From Gammaproteobacteria bacterium (lineage in GTDB: Bacteria > Pseudomonadota > Gammaproteobacteria > Pseudomonadales > Azotimanducaceae), in contig JAPPDJ010000143.1 in NCBI GenBank assembly GCA_028824555.1, positions 18,655-82,654 of the forward strand: a DNA stretch of 64,000 nucleotides, in the 5' to 3' direction. Under the pieces are notes generated by a model. The model was given only the letters and a program-made list of their open reading frames with translations. It was not told where the DNA came from and searched no databases. Shown one piece after another: positions 43,726 to 52,713 of this stretch. The position numbers and the translations under genes are program-made. How positions within the stretch are numbered: position 1 is the stretch's first letter; each line of letters starts with the position of its first letter.

Positions 43726-45390
43726 ATGAAGCGCCGCACCGTCGCGCCGTTGCTGCTCGCTACGTTCGCGCTGGTTGCGGGGCACGCCTCCGTGATCGCG
43801 GCCGATGGCGACGCGGCCCCGTGTGCCGACACGGACGGAACGCCTGGACTGACGCAGATTCGCTCCACCGGCTGGGGGTTTGACGTCGGCAACACGCGCT
43901 TCCGCGGGCCCGAGGACACGTCCATTCGAGCAACCAACGTCGCCTCGCTGAAGCTCAAGTGGAGCTACAACCTGGGCGACGACTCGCCGCGATCCATGCC
44001 GCTGGTGACGGAAGACACGCTCTTCATCGGCGACGGCAACGGCCTTGTGGCGCTCGACCGCGAAACCGGCTGCGAACGCTGGCGGTTCGCCCACGCGGGT
44101 CAAGTGCGCAGCGCCATCGTCCACGAACGAACCGCCGAAGGCGCTACGCTCTTCTTCCTGGAATCCACGGGCGGCGTGTTCGCCGTCAACGCCGGCGATG
44201 GAGCGCTGCTCTGGAACGCCCACCCCGCCGGAGTCGACGAAGCGCCGCTCTACTCCGGAACGCCGCTGGTCACCGGTGGCACGGTGTTCGTGCCGGTGGC
44301 GTCACAGGAGATTGGCCTCGCCACGGTGCCTTTCCTTGGCTGCTGTCATACGGCCGGCGGCTTGGGCGCGCTTGACTCCCAAAGCGGCGCCACACGCTGG
44401 TATCGGCGCACCATCGAGCAGCCAGCCGAGGTCACCGGCCGGCGCTGGCTGGTGGTGAAGCAACGCGGGCCGTCGGGTGCTCCGGCATGGGGCGCACCGG
44501 CCTTCGACGAGAAGCGCAATCTCGTCTATTTCGGCACCGGGCAGAACTACAGCCATCCGACGACCGAGACCAGCGATGCCATCTTCGCCGTGGAAGCCGA
44601 CACCGGCGCCGTGCGCTGGATCACGCAAGCCACCGCCGGCGACGCCTACAACATGGCCTGCAACTTGATGGGAACCGCACACCCGAACTGTCCCGACCCG
44701 GTGGGGCCAGACCTCGACTTCGGTGCGCCCCCCATTCTTGCGACCATGGAGCGCGGCGAAGACCTGGTTCTCGCCGGACAGAAGTCCGGCGACATCCATG
44801 CATTGCACGCCGAGGACGGCAGCGTCGTCTGGCAAAGCAAACTCGGTCGCGGCGGGGCCCTCGGCGGCATTCATTGGGGCATCGCCTATCACGCTGGGCG
44901 TGGGCTTGTCCTCGTGCCTGTCAGCGACTTGCCCGCGGGCCCCCTCACCGGACCCGGCGAGGCACGGCCAGGGCTGCACGCCGTGCGGGTACAGGACGGC
45001 ACCCCGGTTTGGTTCCACGAGCGGCAGTCGCGGTGCAACGCGCGCACTTGCTGGGGTGGGATTTCGGCAGCCATTTCCATCGCCAACGACGTGGTGTTTG
45101 CAGGCAGCATCGACGGCTTCTTGGAGGCGATCCATGTCGAAAGCGGTGAGGTACTTTGGTCGTTCGACACCTGGCGTGATTTTGATGCGGTGAACGGCAC
45201 GGCTACCGGTGGGGCATTCGACGCGCACGGGCCGACGGTCGCCGACGATCTCGTCATCGTATCTTCCGGCTACGGCAGCTTCGACCAGCGCGGGGGCAAC
45301 GCGCTGCTGGTGTTTGCACTCGAGGGTGCCGATGCTGCGCCTTCTAGTGGGTTGCCGCCGGCGCAGGAGGAAGCGGTGGGCAATTCGTGA
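43726..45390 (+). CDS. Secreted PQQ-type beta-propeller dehydrogenase (polyvinyl-alcohol-dehydrogenase-like)
   Basis: 554 residues; Sec signal MKRRTVAPLLLATFALVAGHASVIA. Propeller blades appear as repeated W-motifs (GLVALDRETGCERWRF, GGVFAVNAGDGALLWNA, GGLGALDSQSGATRWYR, DAIFAVEADTGAVRWI, DIHALHAEDGSVVWQS, GFLEAIHVESGEVLWSF). A vicinal Cys pair GCCHTAGG near residue 205 is typical of PQQ enzymes. The NTRFRGPEDTSI start matches the PVA-dehydrogenase-like group. Located in the periplasm; electron acceptor unknown, though PQQ enzymes need a cytochrome. The stop overlaps the RDD gene by 4 bases. Confidence 0.85.
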   Translation: MKRRTVAPLLLATFALVAGHASVIAADGDAAPCADTDGTPGLTQIRSTGWGFDVGNTRFRGPEDTSIRATNVASLKLKWSYNLGDDSPRSMPLVTEDTLFIGDGNGLVALDRETGCERWRFAHAGQVRSAIVHERTAEGATLFFLESTGGVFAVNAGDGALLWNAHPAGVDEAPLYSGTPLVTGGTVFVPVASQEIGLATVPFLGCCHTAGGLGALDSQSGATRWYRRTIEQPAEVTGRRWLVVKQRGPSGAPAWGAPAFDEKRNLVYFGTGQNYSHPTTETSDAIFAVEADTGAVRWITQATAGDAYNMACNLMGTAHPNCPDPVGPDLDFGAPPILATMERGEDLVLAGQKSGDIHALHAEDGSVVWQSKLGRGGALGGIHWGIAYHAGRGLVLVPVSDLPAGPLTGPGEARPGLHAVRVQDGTPVWFHERQSRCNARTCWGGISAAISIANDVVFAGSIDGFLEAIHVESGEVLWSFDTWRDFDAVNGTATGGAFDAHGPTVADDLVIVSSGYGSFDQRGGNALLVFALEGADAAPSSGLPPAQEEAVGNS

Positions 45391-45866
45391 GCGCAGCAGA
45401 CGCCGCAACGTCCACTCTCGCGAGCCGAGGCCGCCGATTGGCGGCCGCGGCCATCGACTTCGTGCTCGTCCTCGTGGTGGGCCTCGTTCTGGTCGTCGTG
45501 ACCGGCGCCTTCGAGGACGCCGGCGACTACGCCGGCAATCCCCTGCCCCGGATCATTGGGCTCGGCTTCGCCGCCTATTTTCTGGCAAACGGTTGGCACC
45601 TGGCCCGCTACAGCCAAACCTTGGGCAAAGCAATCCTCGGCCTCGTGGTAGTCGATGCCGCCACCACGAATCCGGCGCGATGGTGGCGTCTGGCAATCCG
45701 CTCGCCCTTCTTCCTAGCTCTCTATTCGGTCTCCCTGGGCGCTCTCGTGCTATTGCCCTTGGTGGACCAGGCCTTCATCTTCCGCAGCAACCGCCGCTGC
45801 CTGCACGACCTCATCTGCGGCACCGACGTGCTGCGCCTATCGAGGACACGCGCAGACACGACTTAG
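45387..45866 (+). CDS. RDD-family membrane protein
   Basis: 159 residues. Three hydrophobic segments (FVLVLVVGLVLVVVTGAFE, RIIGLGFAAYFLANGWHLA, LALYSVSLGALVLLPLVDQAF). The opening RRLAAAAIDFVLVL carries the RDD-type Arg and Asp, and the closing RRCLHDLICGTDVL is diagnostic. Function unclear; the family includes a few Na+/H+ antiporters. Translationally coupled to the PQQ-type gene by ATGA-style overlap, which suggests a shared membrane role. Confidence 0.82.
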   Translation: MSAADAATSTLASRGRRLAAAAIDFVLVLVVGLVLVVVTGAFEDAGDYAGNPLPRIIGLGFAAYFLANGWHLARYSQTLGKAILGLVVVDAATTNPARWWRLAIRSPFFLALYSVSLGALVLLPLVDQAFIFRSNRRCLHDLICGTDVLRLSRTRADTT

Positions 45867-46155
45867 CCTTGTCACCCAGAGTGGTTCCAGCGCCGGTGAA
45901 CGCGTCCCCGATACCGTCGAGGGGGACGGCCTCGACCTCCTCGGTCAGGGATATGCACTCGGAGTGCGGCAGATGATCGACATGGTTTGCCTGTCCGCCT
46001 AGCCCCCCTTGTGACGACCACCACAGAACGGGCGGACGCCTATATAGGAGCACCGACTCCACGTAACGTTTCGATCCGCTTATGTCAAATCGTACGATGC
46101 CATCGAGGAATTCGACAGTTTTGCTCTGAAGGGCGTGGGTGGTGCCGTCGCACCT
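45867..46155. other. 289-base gap without a supported gene
   Basis: Contains TATATAG at about 46040 and, on the minus strand, TTGACA-like TTTGACATAAGC, hinting at a promoter, but no gene is well placed downstream. Two small ORFs of the track (45811-46062 minus, 45987-46190 plus) overlap here and have no recognisable domains. The genes on both sides converge. Confidence 0.4.
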
Positions 46156-47190
46156 TCAGCCCACCAGTTCAGGCAGGATCGTCTCGTTGAAGAGTTGGTC
46201 GCCGGTGCTGAAGTGCAGCATCTCGATGCCGAGGGCCCGATAGGCGTCCAACCGTTCATATACGGTATCCGGGCTGCCGATCAGGCGCGCCGCATAGCCC
46301 TCGTTGGTGTCGAGCAGGCTCAGGTCCTCGTTGCTCGCCCACATGCCCTCGGCGCCACCGGTGGCGGCGTGGCGCCGCTCTGCCCGGGTGCGGTCGATCG
46401 CGGCGATACGTGTCTCAATCTCGGCCCAGGCTTCGGCATCGGTGCGACGCACCAAGGGCGCGGCATAGATGGCAAAGCGAACCGTGCGGCCCGTGTCGAG
46501 ACACGCCTTGCGCACGCGGCTGATGATGCCCTCGATTCGCGTGAGCGAGCCGCCGTTCAGGAACATCCAATCGGAACGAGCCGCCGCCATCGCCACCGCG
46601 TCGTCGGACTGGCCACCTTGGAACACCGTGAGGGGACGGGAAGGGCGCGGTTCCAGGCAAAGCTCCTCGGCGCGATAGAACTCGCCTTCGTAGCTGAACA
46701 GTGGCGAGTCCCATGCACCGCGCAGCACGTCGATGAACTCCGACGAACGTGCATAGCGCTGATCGTGTTCGAGGGTGTCGATGCCGTACATGTCGAACTC
46801 GGTGAGGTTCCAGCCGCTGGTGACGTTGATGTCCCAGCGCCCACCGCTGATCCAATCCATGGTGGTGCCCCACTTGGCGATGGCGCCGGGGTGGAAGAAG
46901 CCTGGATGGATGGCGGTGACGAGCCGAATGCGCTCGGTGTGCGCCGCAAACAGCGCCGTCATGGCGAGACAGTCGAGAGAGGAGCCCTCCATCTCGACGC
47001 CACTGCCCCACCAGCGCTGGGCGATGAGGAGGTGCGAGAGACCCAACGCCTCGATGCGCTGCACCGCCGGCAACACGGCAGAGTGCAAGGCTCGCCCGTC
47101 CGGAAACTTGCCTTTGGGATTGGTCGAAACGACCTGCGGCCCCGCGAACACCGTCGGCGCCCAAGTGCATGTCAGCATTTTTTCACTCAT
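46156..47190 (-). CDS. LLM flavin-dependent oxidoreductase (SsuD-like)
   Basis: 344 residues from ATG 47190 (MSEKMLTCTWAPTVFAG); the track start 47316 includes a palindromic repeat (ARELPTRPQRRAS). Bacterial-luciferase-fold segments: RIRLVTAIHPGFFHPGAIAKWGTTMDWISGGRWDINVTSGWN near residue 110, GIDTLEHDQRYARSSEFIDVLRG, and PLTVFQGGQSDDAVAMAAARSDWMFLNGG. GWN and the HDQRYARSSEFI segment match the alkanesulfonate monooxygenase (SsuD) branch, which needs reduced FMN. Desulfonation is possible; no ssuE or transporter is nearby. Confidence 0.85.
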   Translation of the reverse strand: MSEKMLTCTWAPTVFAGPQVVSTNPKGKFPDGRALHSAVLPAVQRIEALGLSHLLIAQRWWGSGVEMEGSSLDCLAMTALFAAHTERIRLVTAIHPGFFHPGAIAKWGTTMDWISGGRWDINVTSGWNLTEFDMYGIDTLEHDQRYARSSEFIDVLRGAWDSPLFSYEGEFYRAEELCLEPRPSRPLTVFQGGQSDDAVAMAAARSDWMFLNGGSLTRIEGIISRVRKACLDTGRTVRFAIYAAPLVRRTDAEAWAEIETRIAAIDRTRAERRHAATGGAEGMWASNEDLSLLDTNEGYAARLIGSPDTVYERLDAYRALGIEMLHFSTGDQLFNETILPELVG

Positions 47191-47211
47191 GCCGACGATT
47201 CTACGCAAAGC

Positions 47212-47285
47212 GCTCGCGCGCCGTTGCGGGCGCGTCGGCAGTTCCCTGGCGCGAACTACTGGTGTCACTCGCGCGCCCGAAAGGG
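47212..47285 (-). repeat. Dispersed palindromic element, copy E
   Basis: Minus-strand orientation: GCGCGCCGTTGCGGGCGCG palindrome, then GTCGGCAGTTCC and GGCGCGAACTACTGG, followed by GCGCGCCCGAAAGGGC. It lies just upstream of the LLM gene and between divergent genes, so it may contain leader sequence for both. One minus-strand frame reads through it as VRARELPTRPQRRA. Confidence 0.75.
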
Positions 47286-47330
47286 CACGCCGGCATTCAT
47301 GGATAATCCGAGCCAAAGGGAGGCCCCACC

Positions 47331-48167
47331 ATGATCACAGCCATGCCCCGCGTTGCCATTGCGCTCAACGACTTCGACGCCGGCGTCGAAACCTTCCGGG
47401 ACCAACTGGGCCTGCCTGTCGTGGACATTTCCGCCGGCAGCGTCGAGAGTCTCGGCGCCAAGCTGGCGATGTGCGTACCGGAAGGCGGCAGCAACATCGA
47501 GCTGATGTCGCCAGCCAATCCGGACGCGCCGCTCTCCCAAAGCCTGTCGCGCTTCCTCGAACGACGCGGCGAGGGCCTGTTCGCACTCATGCTCGAAGCG
47601 CCAGATCCGGACGAAGAGGCCATCGGACTCGCCGAGCGCGGCCTAAACGTTCTGCCCCTCATGCCCGGCGCCAGTGGCCGCGACGTGCATCCGAACTCCA
47701 CCCACGGCGTGCTGATCCGCGTCTATCCCACCAACTCGTTCTCGGGGGGAACCTCGCCGAGCGAGAGCGGCCTCTCGGGGATCATGCGCGTCCTGATCGC
47801 GGTGCGCGATCTCGGCCGTGCACGAACCGCGTACCAAACCGGCTTCGGCCTTCCCTGCGATCCCGAGCAGCACGACGAGTCACGCGGAGTGCAGAGCTTC
47901 CTCTGCCACCCGCCGGCTGGCGGCACCATCGAGTTCCTCACCCCAGCCGACCCGGCCCGCCCTTTCGCCGCCGACGTGGCGAGCCTCCTCGAACACCGCG
48001 AAGGTCTCTACGCCCTCACACTGCACGGGCCAGCAGTTCGCGCCAGCACCGCCCTCACACGGCACGGGCCAGCAGTTCGCGCCAGCGAACTACCAACGCG
48101 CCCTTTGGGGCGCGCCACCACCGCATTCGGCGCCCGCATCTTCGTCGAAAGCCCCTCCGACGCTTAA
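47331..48167 (+). CDS. Two-domain VOC (glyoxalase-like) protein with in-frame repeat insertion
   Basis: 278 residues, ribosome binding site GGGAGGCC before ATG 47331. Domain 1: MPRVAIALNDFDAGVETFRDQLGLPVVDIS with ELMSPANPDAPLSQSLSRFLERRGEGLFALML. Domain 2: IMRVLIAVRDLGRARTAYQTGFGLP with GGTIEFLTPADPARPFAADVASLLEHREGLYALTL. This LFALML/LYALTL pattern is methylmalonyl-CoA-epimerase-like. Between LYALTL and the native end GARIFVES a palindromic element adds about 30 residues, including a 13-codon direct duplication (HGPAVRAS twice). The frame is kept. The C-terminal strand of the VOC fold follows the insertion, so the protein may still fold. Confidence 0.82.
   Translation: MITAMPRVAIALNDFDAGVETFRDQLGLPVVDISAGSVESLGAKLAMCVPEGGSNIELMSPANPDAPLSQSLSRFLERRGEGLFALMLEAPDPDEEAIGLAERGLNVLPLMPGASGRDVHPNSTHGVLIRVYPTNSFSGGTSPSESGLSGIMRVLIAVRDLGRARTAYQTGFGLPCDPEQHDESRGVQSFLCHPPAGGTIEFLTPADPARPFAADVASLLEHREGLYALTLHGPAVRASTALTRHGPAVRASELPTRPLGRATTAFGARIFVESPSDA
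48025..48120 (+). repeat. Dispersed palindromic element, copy F (inside coding sequence, partly duplicated)
   Basis: CACGGGCCAGCAGTTCGCGC occurs at 48025 and again at 48064, a direct repeat with 39-base (13-codon) period; the second copy continues into AGCGAACTACCAACGCGCCC and TTTGGGGCGCGCC. Encoded as HGPAVRASTALTR then HGPAVRASELPTRPLGRAT. Confidence 0.85.
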
Positions 48168-48177
48168 GGAATGCGTG

Positions 48178-49086
48178 CTAATCCCCCGGCGCTGCCAAGT
48201 GCTGGCGGAAAAAATCAACAGTCGCTTGCGCGGCCGCCCGGCCATCCTCGCCACGGAAGCCGTGCGCTGCGCCTTCAATGACTATGAGCTGGTTGGCGAC
48301 GCCCGCTTCGTCGAGTGCAGACTCCATGCGTTGACTGTGCAGGATCGGCACGAGCTCGTCTTGGTCGCCATGGATCAGCAGGGTCGGCGGATCGTCCGCG
48401 CTGGCGAAGTGGATCGGCGACACGGACTGCGCGTCCGCGGGGTCGAACTCCAAGGCCGGAAAGCGCTCGTTCGGGCCGACGATGCCCTCCAGATCCACCG
48501 GTGGAAAGTAGGCCACCACGGCGTGGACTCGGTTGGACTCGCGCAGCACTGGATCCTCCGCTTCCCCATCGCCCGAGTCGCTGGCAAGGCCCAGCATCAG
48601 CGAAAGGTGGCCGCCAGCGCTGCCGCCGTGGACGCCGAGACGGGCCGGATCGATCCCGAATCGCTCCGCATGCATTCGCACATGGCGCACCGCACGGCGC
48701 ACGTCGGCGACAGCGTCGGGCACCTTGAACCGCGGCGCGCTGCCATGCTGGATCGTGAACACCGTGAATCCCGCATCGAGCAGATGCCCAAGCCACGCCA
48801 TGCGCCGCTCCGGCGGTTGCCAGCGTGAGAACCAGCCGCCGCTGACCATGTAGAGCACCGCAGCACCGTTCGCCTCCGCTGGCGTGAAGACATCGTAGAT
48901 CAGCGCCATGCCGTCCTTGTGGCCATACACCACATCCGGCGTAACCGAAACCTCAGCGCTCGCCGAGAAGCCCGCGACGAAGGCTAGCGCGGCAAACAGC
49001 AAGCGCTTGCCGGCCACGCCGCTCTGGCTCTGGCGCAAATTGCTGCGACGGCCCGCACAGCGGCGTTGCACAACGAGATTCAACAC
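48178..49086 (-). CDS. Secreted alpha/beta hydrolase (esterase-like)
   Basis: 302 residues. Signal segment RLLFAALAFVAGFSASA within the first 45 residues. Fold signatures: AVLYMVSGGWFSRW (oxyanion region), the nucleophile elbow GVHGGSAGGHLSLML (GXSXG) near residue 155, the Asp region LLIHGDQDELVPI, and the His in GAAHGFRG. The BD-FAE-type layout suggests a feruloyl- or acyl-esterase. The start of the ORF is uncertain (MLNLVVQRRCAGRR), a later start being possible. It is convergent with the VOC gene. Confidence 0.85.
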   Translation of the reverse strand: MLNLVVQRRCAGRRSNLRQSQSGVAGKRLLFAALAFVAGFSASAEVSVTPDVVYGHKDGMALIYDVFTPAEANGAAVLYMVSGGWFSRWQPPERRMAWLGHLLDAGFTVFTIQHGSAPRFKVPDAVADVRRAVRHVRMHAERFGIDPARLGVHGGSAGGHLSLMLGLASDSGDGEAEDPVLRESNRVHAVVAYFPPVDLEGIVGPNERFPALEFDPADAQSVSPIHFASADDPPTLLIHGDQDELVPILHSQRMESALDEAGVANQLIVIEGAAHGFRGEDGRAAAQATVDFFRQHLAAPGD

Positions 49087-49267
49087 GACCCCTCCTCGAA
49101 ATGTTTGGCCCCCAAGAGGGACATTGTGCCCGCAACGGCCCTGTCATTGTCCGCCAACTCCACTCCCTGTGATGCAGCGAACACGCGGCTTTGGGAGAAG
49201 GCAGGGACACATGCCCTCCTCCAAAGACATCGAAGCCGATTACGCCGCCTGGCGGTGACGGTTGCCG

Positions 49268-50779
49268 TTACGGAATGAACCAATCGTGCATCACTTCTGC
49301 CGAGTCGTCTGCCCCAACCGGAGCGACCCAATCCGCACCCGGCTCGAGGTCGAGCTCAAGCGCCTTGCCGTCCCATCGGAAGCGGGCGGGGTGATAGCCC
49401 GGGCTGGAGCACGTCATGTCGGTATCCGCCAAGGTCAACGGCAACTGCCGGCCCCTGCCGAGCACCACGAACGTCCCGGCCCACACCCCGTCGAGAGCCT
49501 CGCACTCGGCCGATTGCAGCTCCTTGCCCGACACCGCATCAGCAAGCTGCACGGGTCTCGTTTCACTCAGAGTTGGCTCGATGTCCATGTCTTCGAGCGA
49601 CTGGCCCAGCACCGTCACTTCACGCACCCCCTTGTAGTACGGAGAGGCATGGGAGACCGCGTAGTTGCCGTTCTCCAGCCCGTCAAAGGCATACATCTGC
49701 TGACTGTTGACGAAGTCGCGATAGACGATGGGTTCATCGCCTGGGTCCAGAAGTCTTGCCTGCATGAGGTGATTCCTGAATGAGAAGTGCCCTGGTGCGG
49801 TTGCACGCCCTACGTTGCCGGAAAGGCTGAACGGCCCCAAGCGAACGTCGAAGACCGTCTCACCCGTCAGGGTCACATCGAACGAGCGCCAAGTGCCTCG
49901 ATTGCCCAGTTTGACGAAGACCTGGTAGTCGCCGTAGCCGAGAGCGTTGACGGTGTAATGCCCCTCCCCATCGGTCCTGGCTTCGCCGAAAGGCATTACG
50001 ACATCGTCCGGAATGAGCTCCAGCCGCATGCCCGAGAGTGCACGCTCACCGGCCAACACCCTGCCAGTGAGACCGGCTGTGCCGGCCCCGAAATCGAAAT
50101 GAACCGAACCCCTCCCGCCCACTACCCGCACTTCGCGTTGCAGGGATGTGTCCCCGGCATCAGCCTCGACGACGTAGGCGCCGTCAGGAACGCCATTCAA
50201 CTCGAATGCTCCATTGCCGAACCGGGCGGCGTTACTGCGCACATGCTCCCAGGCCCGTCCCGAGTGCCAAGCGGGGCTGTGGACATGGCCCCACAGGATG
50301 CCTTCGCTGGGGCGCCGAACCGAGATACGCACGGACTCTGTGTCGCCGAGTCCGTTCACCAACCCGTCTAACCGGCCGAGTGGAACGACCACCAGGTCAA
50401 TCGCCGCTCTCTCGTTCTCGGTAACCGTCACTGCAACGGCCTCGACCACACCCGCCCCGGTGCTGACGCTGACGTCGTAGAGACCCGGATCAAGACGCTC
50501 AAAGCGAAAGCGGCCGGCGGAATCCACCTGCTGCGTGATCGTCTTGTCCCGCCAATGTGGAACCCCATCCACAATGCGTTCCAACCGCGCGGGGTTCCGC
50601 CGGACGGCGACCTTGCCTTGGACCATTACTCCGTTCGGCAACGTGAGTGACCCCTCGATGGTCGCGCTGCCGAGCTTGATGTCCGTTTGCCCCGGACCAT
50701 TCCAGTCGTTCTCCGGAGCCACTTCGTCCGACCAGGCGACCACCGAACCGAGCAGAAACCAGAGGCCAGCGAGGCGCAT
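49268..50779 (-). CDS. Secreted carboxypeptidase-regulatory-like (beta-sandwich) protein
   Basis: 503 residues from ATG 50779 (MRLAGLWFLLGSVVAWS, a signal peptide); the 758-residue track ORF is antisense N-terminally. At least four carboxypeptidase-regulatory-like or Cna-B-like units are seen: ITQQVDSAGRFRFERLDPGLYDVSVSTG, GNGAFELNGVPDGAYVVEADAG, GRVLAGERALSGMRLELIP..TDGEGHYTVNALGYGDYQVFVKLG, QMYAFDGLENGNYAV. They resemble transthyretin-like folds and have no catalytic site. Perhaps a surface or periplasmic binding protein. Eight bases downstream of the double hydrolase gene, same strand, so probably co-expressed. Confidence 0.75.
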   Translation of the reverse strand: MRLAGLWFLLGSVVAWSDEVAPENDWNGPGQTDIKLGSATIEGSLTLPNGVMVQGKVAVRRNPARLERIVDGVPHWRDKTITQQVDSAGRFRFERLDPGLYDVSVSTGAGVVEAVAVTVTENERAAIDLVVVPLGRLDGLVNGLGDTESVRISVRRPSEGILWGHVHSPAWHSGRAWEHVRSNAARFGNGAFELNGVPDGAYVVEADAGDTSLQREVRVVGGRGSVHFDFGAGTAGLTGRVLAGERALSGMRLELIPDDVVMPFGEARTDGEGHYTVNALGYGDYQVFVKLGNRGTWRSFDVTLTGETVFDVRLGPFSLSGNVGRATAPGHFSFRNHLMQARLLDPGDEPIVYRDFVNSQQMYAFDGLENGNYAVSHASPYYKGVREVTVLGQSLEDMDIEPTLSETRPVQLADAVSGKELQSAECEALDGVWAGTFVVLGRGRQLPLTLADTDMTCSSPGYHPARFRWDGKALELDLEPGADWVAPVGADDSAEVMHDWFIP

Positions 50780-50787
50780 CCGTACTC

Positions 50788-52620
50788 TCACTTGGGCGGC
50801 TCGGGAGTTGACTCCGGCGGGCCCATTGCCTGCATGGGCGCGAGAAGTGTGTCGTAGCGGGTACGGGCCACGCGTTTTGCCTGGCTGGGGCCGTCGAGCG
50901 CTCGACCCAGGAACTCGAATGTCGCCAGCATTCGTTCCGGCGCTATCGGGACATGGGCTTCGCCGTGGACGAGGCGGTATTCGTGGGGGATGCGTTGTTC
51001 TGTGAGGACGCGGTGCAGGAATTCGTTGCCGATGTGGTTGTGGAACTGATCCTCTGCGCCGCATTCGACGAGGATGGCTAGGCCGCTGTCGCGGAGGCGT
51101 TCGGGGTGCGCCGATGCAATGCTGGCGGGATTGTTTTCGGCCCAGAAGGCGGCGTCCACCGGGGTGCCGAAGCGGTCGCCGAGGCGGGGGCCCTTCCATC
51201 CTTCGTACCATGCCGGCAATTCGTCGAAAGCAAGCGCAGGCTCGATGCCGGCGGCCATGCCGGCTGCGGCGACGAACGCTTCGGGATTCTTGAAAGAAAC
51301 GCGAAGCGCCCCGACTCCGCCCATGGAGTACCCGGCGATGGCGACTCGTTCCGGATCGCCTCCGTGACGTTCTGCCACCAAGCGCGGGAACTCCCCGGCC
51401 AGGAGCGTGGTCCACATCTCGGAGCCGTCGTGATAGTCCATGTAGTAGCCAAGCGATGCCGCGGACGGAGTGGCGACAACCACCGGCGGCAGCAGGCCAG
51501 CCTCCCACGCGCGCTCGAACAGGCGACGGTTGCTCGCCAGCCAACGCCGGTCGCCATTGCCGCCGTGCAGGAAGAGGAGGATCGGCAGCGCATCGGCCCC
51601 TCCATCGGGCAGGAAGGCCGGGCCAGGCCGCAGCACGCTGTACTCGAGCGGGCTCGGCACCAGCTCTGTCTTCAACGTGGTTTCCGCGTAGTCCGATGCG
51701 TTTGCCTGGCGTCGCAGGAATCCGACAATCTGCCTGGTTGAACGGTCGCCTTCGGTGCCAAGGTAGGCATTGAGCGCGCCGTGGCTACGGCCGATGGCTT
51801 CCACTGCTGTGGCCGAATGGCCAGCATCGCGAAGACGTTGCGCGAACGGGATCGTCTGGCTGAGGGCCGCTGGCCGTCCCTCCGAATAGAAGATCAGGAA
51901 CGGCGGATGCGCCGCGTCGTACCGCACGTGGTGCCACGGCGAGACTTCCTCGACGTCGCGGGTGGTGCCGAAGACCATCTGATAGAAGTCCACGTCCGTT
52001 TCCGCCAACAGCTTCGGCAGGTCATACACCGCCGTGTCGAGCGAGACCACGCCCCGCACCGAGGCTAGATCGACGCTCGCCTCTTCAAGGAACGTCGCAT
52101 TGGTGCCGAGCAAGGAGACGAGATGGGCACCGGCGGAATGGCCGATCAGGAAGAGCTGGTGCGGGTCGCCGCCGAACTCTTCGGCGTTGCGCACCAGCCA
52201 CCCGGCCGCATCCGCAGCGCTTTGCGCCATTTCGGCAACGGTGGCCGCTGGCCCGAGTCGATAGTTTGCGCTGGCGTACACGAACCCTTGCGGCACGAAG
52301 GCGAGCGGCTGCAGGAACGATTGCGTCTTGTCCCCGGCAAACCAGCCGCCACCGTGCAGATAGAGCAGGATGGGAAGTCGCTCCTCGGGGCCGCGTTGCG
52401 CCGGTGTGTAGAGATCGAGGCGAAGTCGTTCGGCATCGACACCCGGCATCTCGCCGTAGACGACATCGTGCCGAACCTCGATCCCGGCGGCATCGAGCCG
52501 CTCTGCGGTCAGAGGCGCTGCCGGCTCGTCCCCATCCATCACAACTCCAATCCTGGCCGAATGGGCGTGCTGGCTCGTGGCCACCGCCAGAAACAGCGCA
52601 GTGAGTAGAAGCCGATACAT
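50788..52620 (-). CDS. Fusion of two alpha/beta hydrolase domains, exported
   Basis: 610 residues from ATG 52620 (MYRLLLTALFLAVATSQHAHS, signal peptide). Domain 1 (about residues 30-310) is a BD-FAE/lipase type: LPILLYLHGGGWFAGDK, then the nucleophile elbow LFLIGHSAGAHLVSLLG and late GRSHGALNA. Domain 2 (about 330-600) is of esterase-D type: ILLFLHGGNGDRRWL, AIAGYSMGGVGALRVSFKNP and the Asp/His regions LVECGAEDQFHNH and VHGEAHVPIAPERML. Both nucleophile serines are kept, so both halves may be active. This is a secreted bifunctional esterase whose substrate is unknown. Followed 8 bases later by the regulatory-like protein. Confidence 0.85.
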   Translation of the reverse strand: MYRLLLTALFLAVATSQHAHSARIGVVMDGDEPAAPLTAERLDAAGIEVRHDVVYGEMPGVDAERLRLDLYTPAQRGPEERLPILLYLHGGGWFAGDKTQSFLQPLAFVPQGFVYASANYRLGPAATVAEMAQSAADAAGWLVRNAEEFGGDPHQLFLIGHSAGAHLVSLLGTNATFLEEASVDLASVRGVVSLDTAVYDLPKLLAETDVDFYQMVFGTTRDVEEVSPWHHVRYDAAHPPFLIFYSEGRPAALSQTIPFAQRLRDAGHSATAVEAIGRSHGALNAYLGTEGDRSTRQIVGFLRRQANASDYAETTLKTELVPSPLEYSVLRPGPAFLPDGGADALPILLFLHGGNGDRRWLASNRRLFERAWEAGLLPPVVVATPSAASLGYYMDYHDGSEMWTTLLAGEFPRLVAERHGGDPERVAIAGYSMGGVGALRVSFKNPEAFVAAAGMAAGIEPALAFDELPAWYEGWKGPRLGDRFGTPVDAAFWAENNPASIASAHPERLRDSGLAILVECGAEDQFHNHIGNEFLHRVLTEQRIPHEYRLVHGEAHVPIAPERMLATFEFLGRALDGPSQAKRVARTRYDTLLAPMQAMGPPESTPEPPK

Positions 52621-52713
52621 CGCCGCGATGATACCGTCCATTGCTGTCCGACTTCGGTGTCCGGCCCTCGGAGGACGATGCCTTCCCTGTCGCGCACTAG
52701 CGCATGAGGAAGA

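Noticed and set aside
45811-46190. Small ORFs in the 45.9-46.2 kb gap
   Set aside because: They overlap each other in opposite directions, lack domains and ribosome binding sites, and none is clearly placed behind the promoter-like sequences.
49211-49258. 15-codon ORF MPSSKDIEADYAAWR before the regulatory-like gene
   Set aside because: Very short, ends at a TGA, lacks conserved features and the frame after it is not coding. Possibly a gene remnant, but not supportable.
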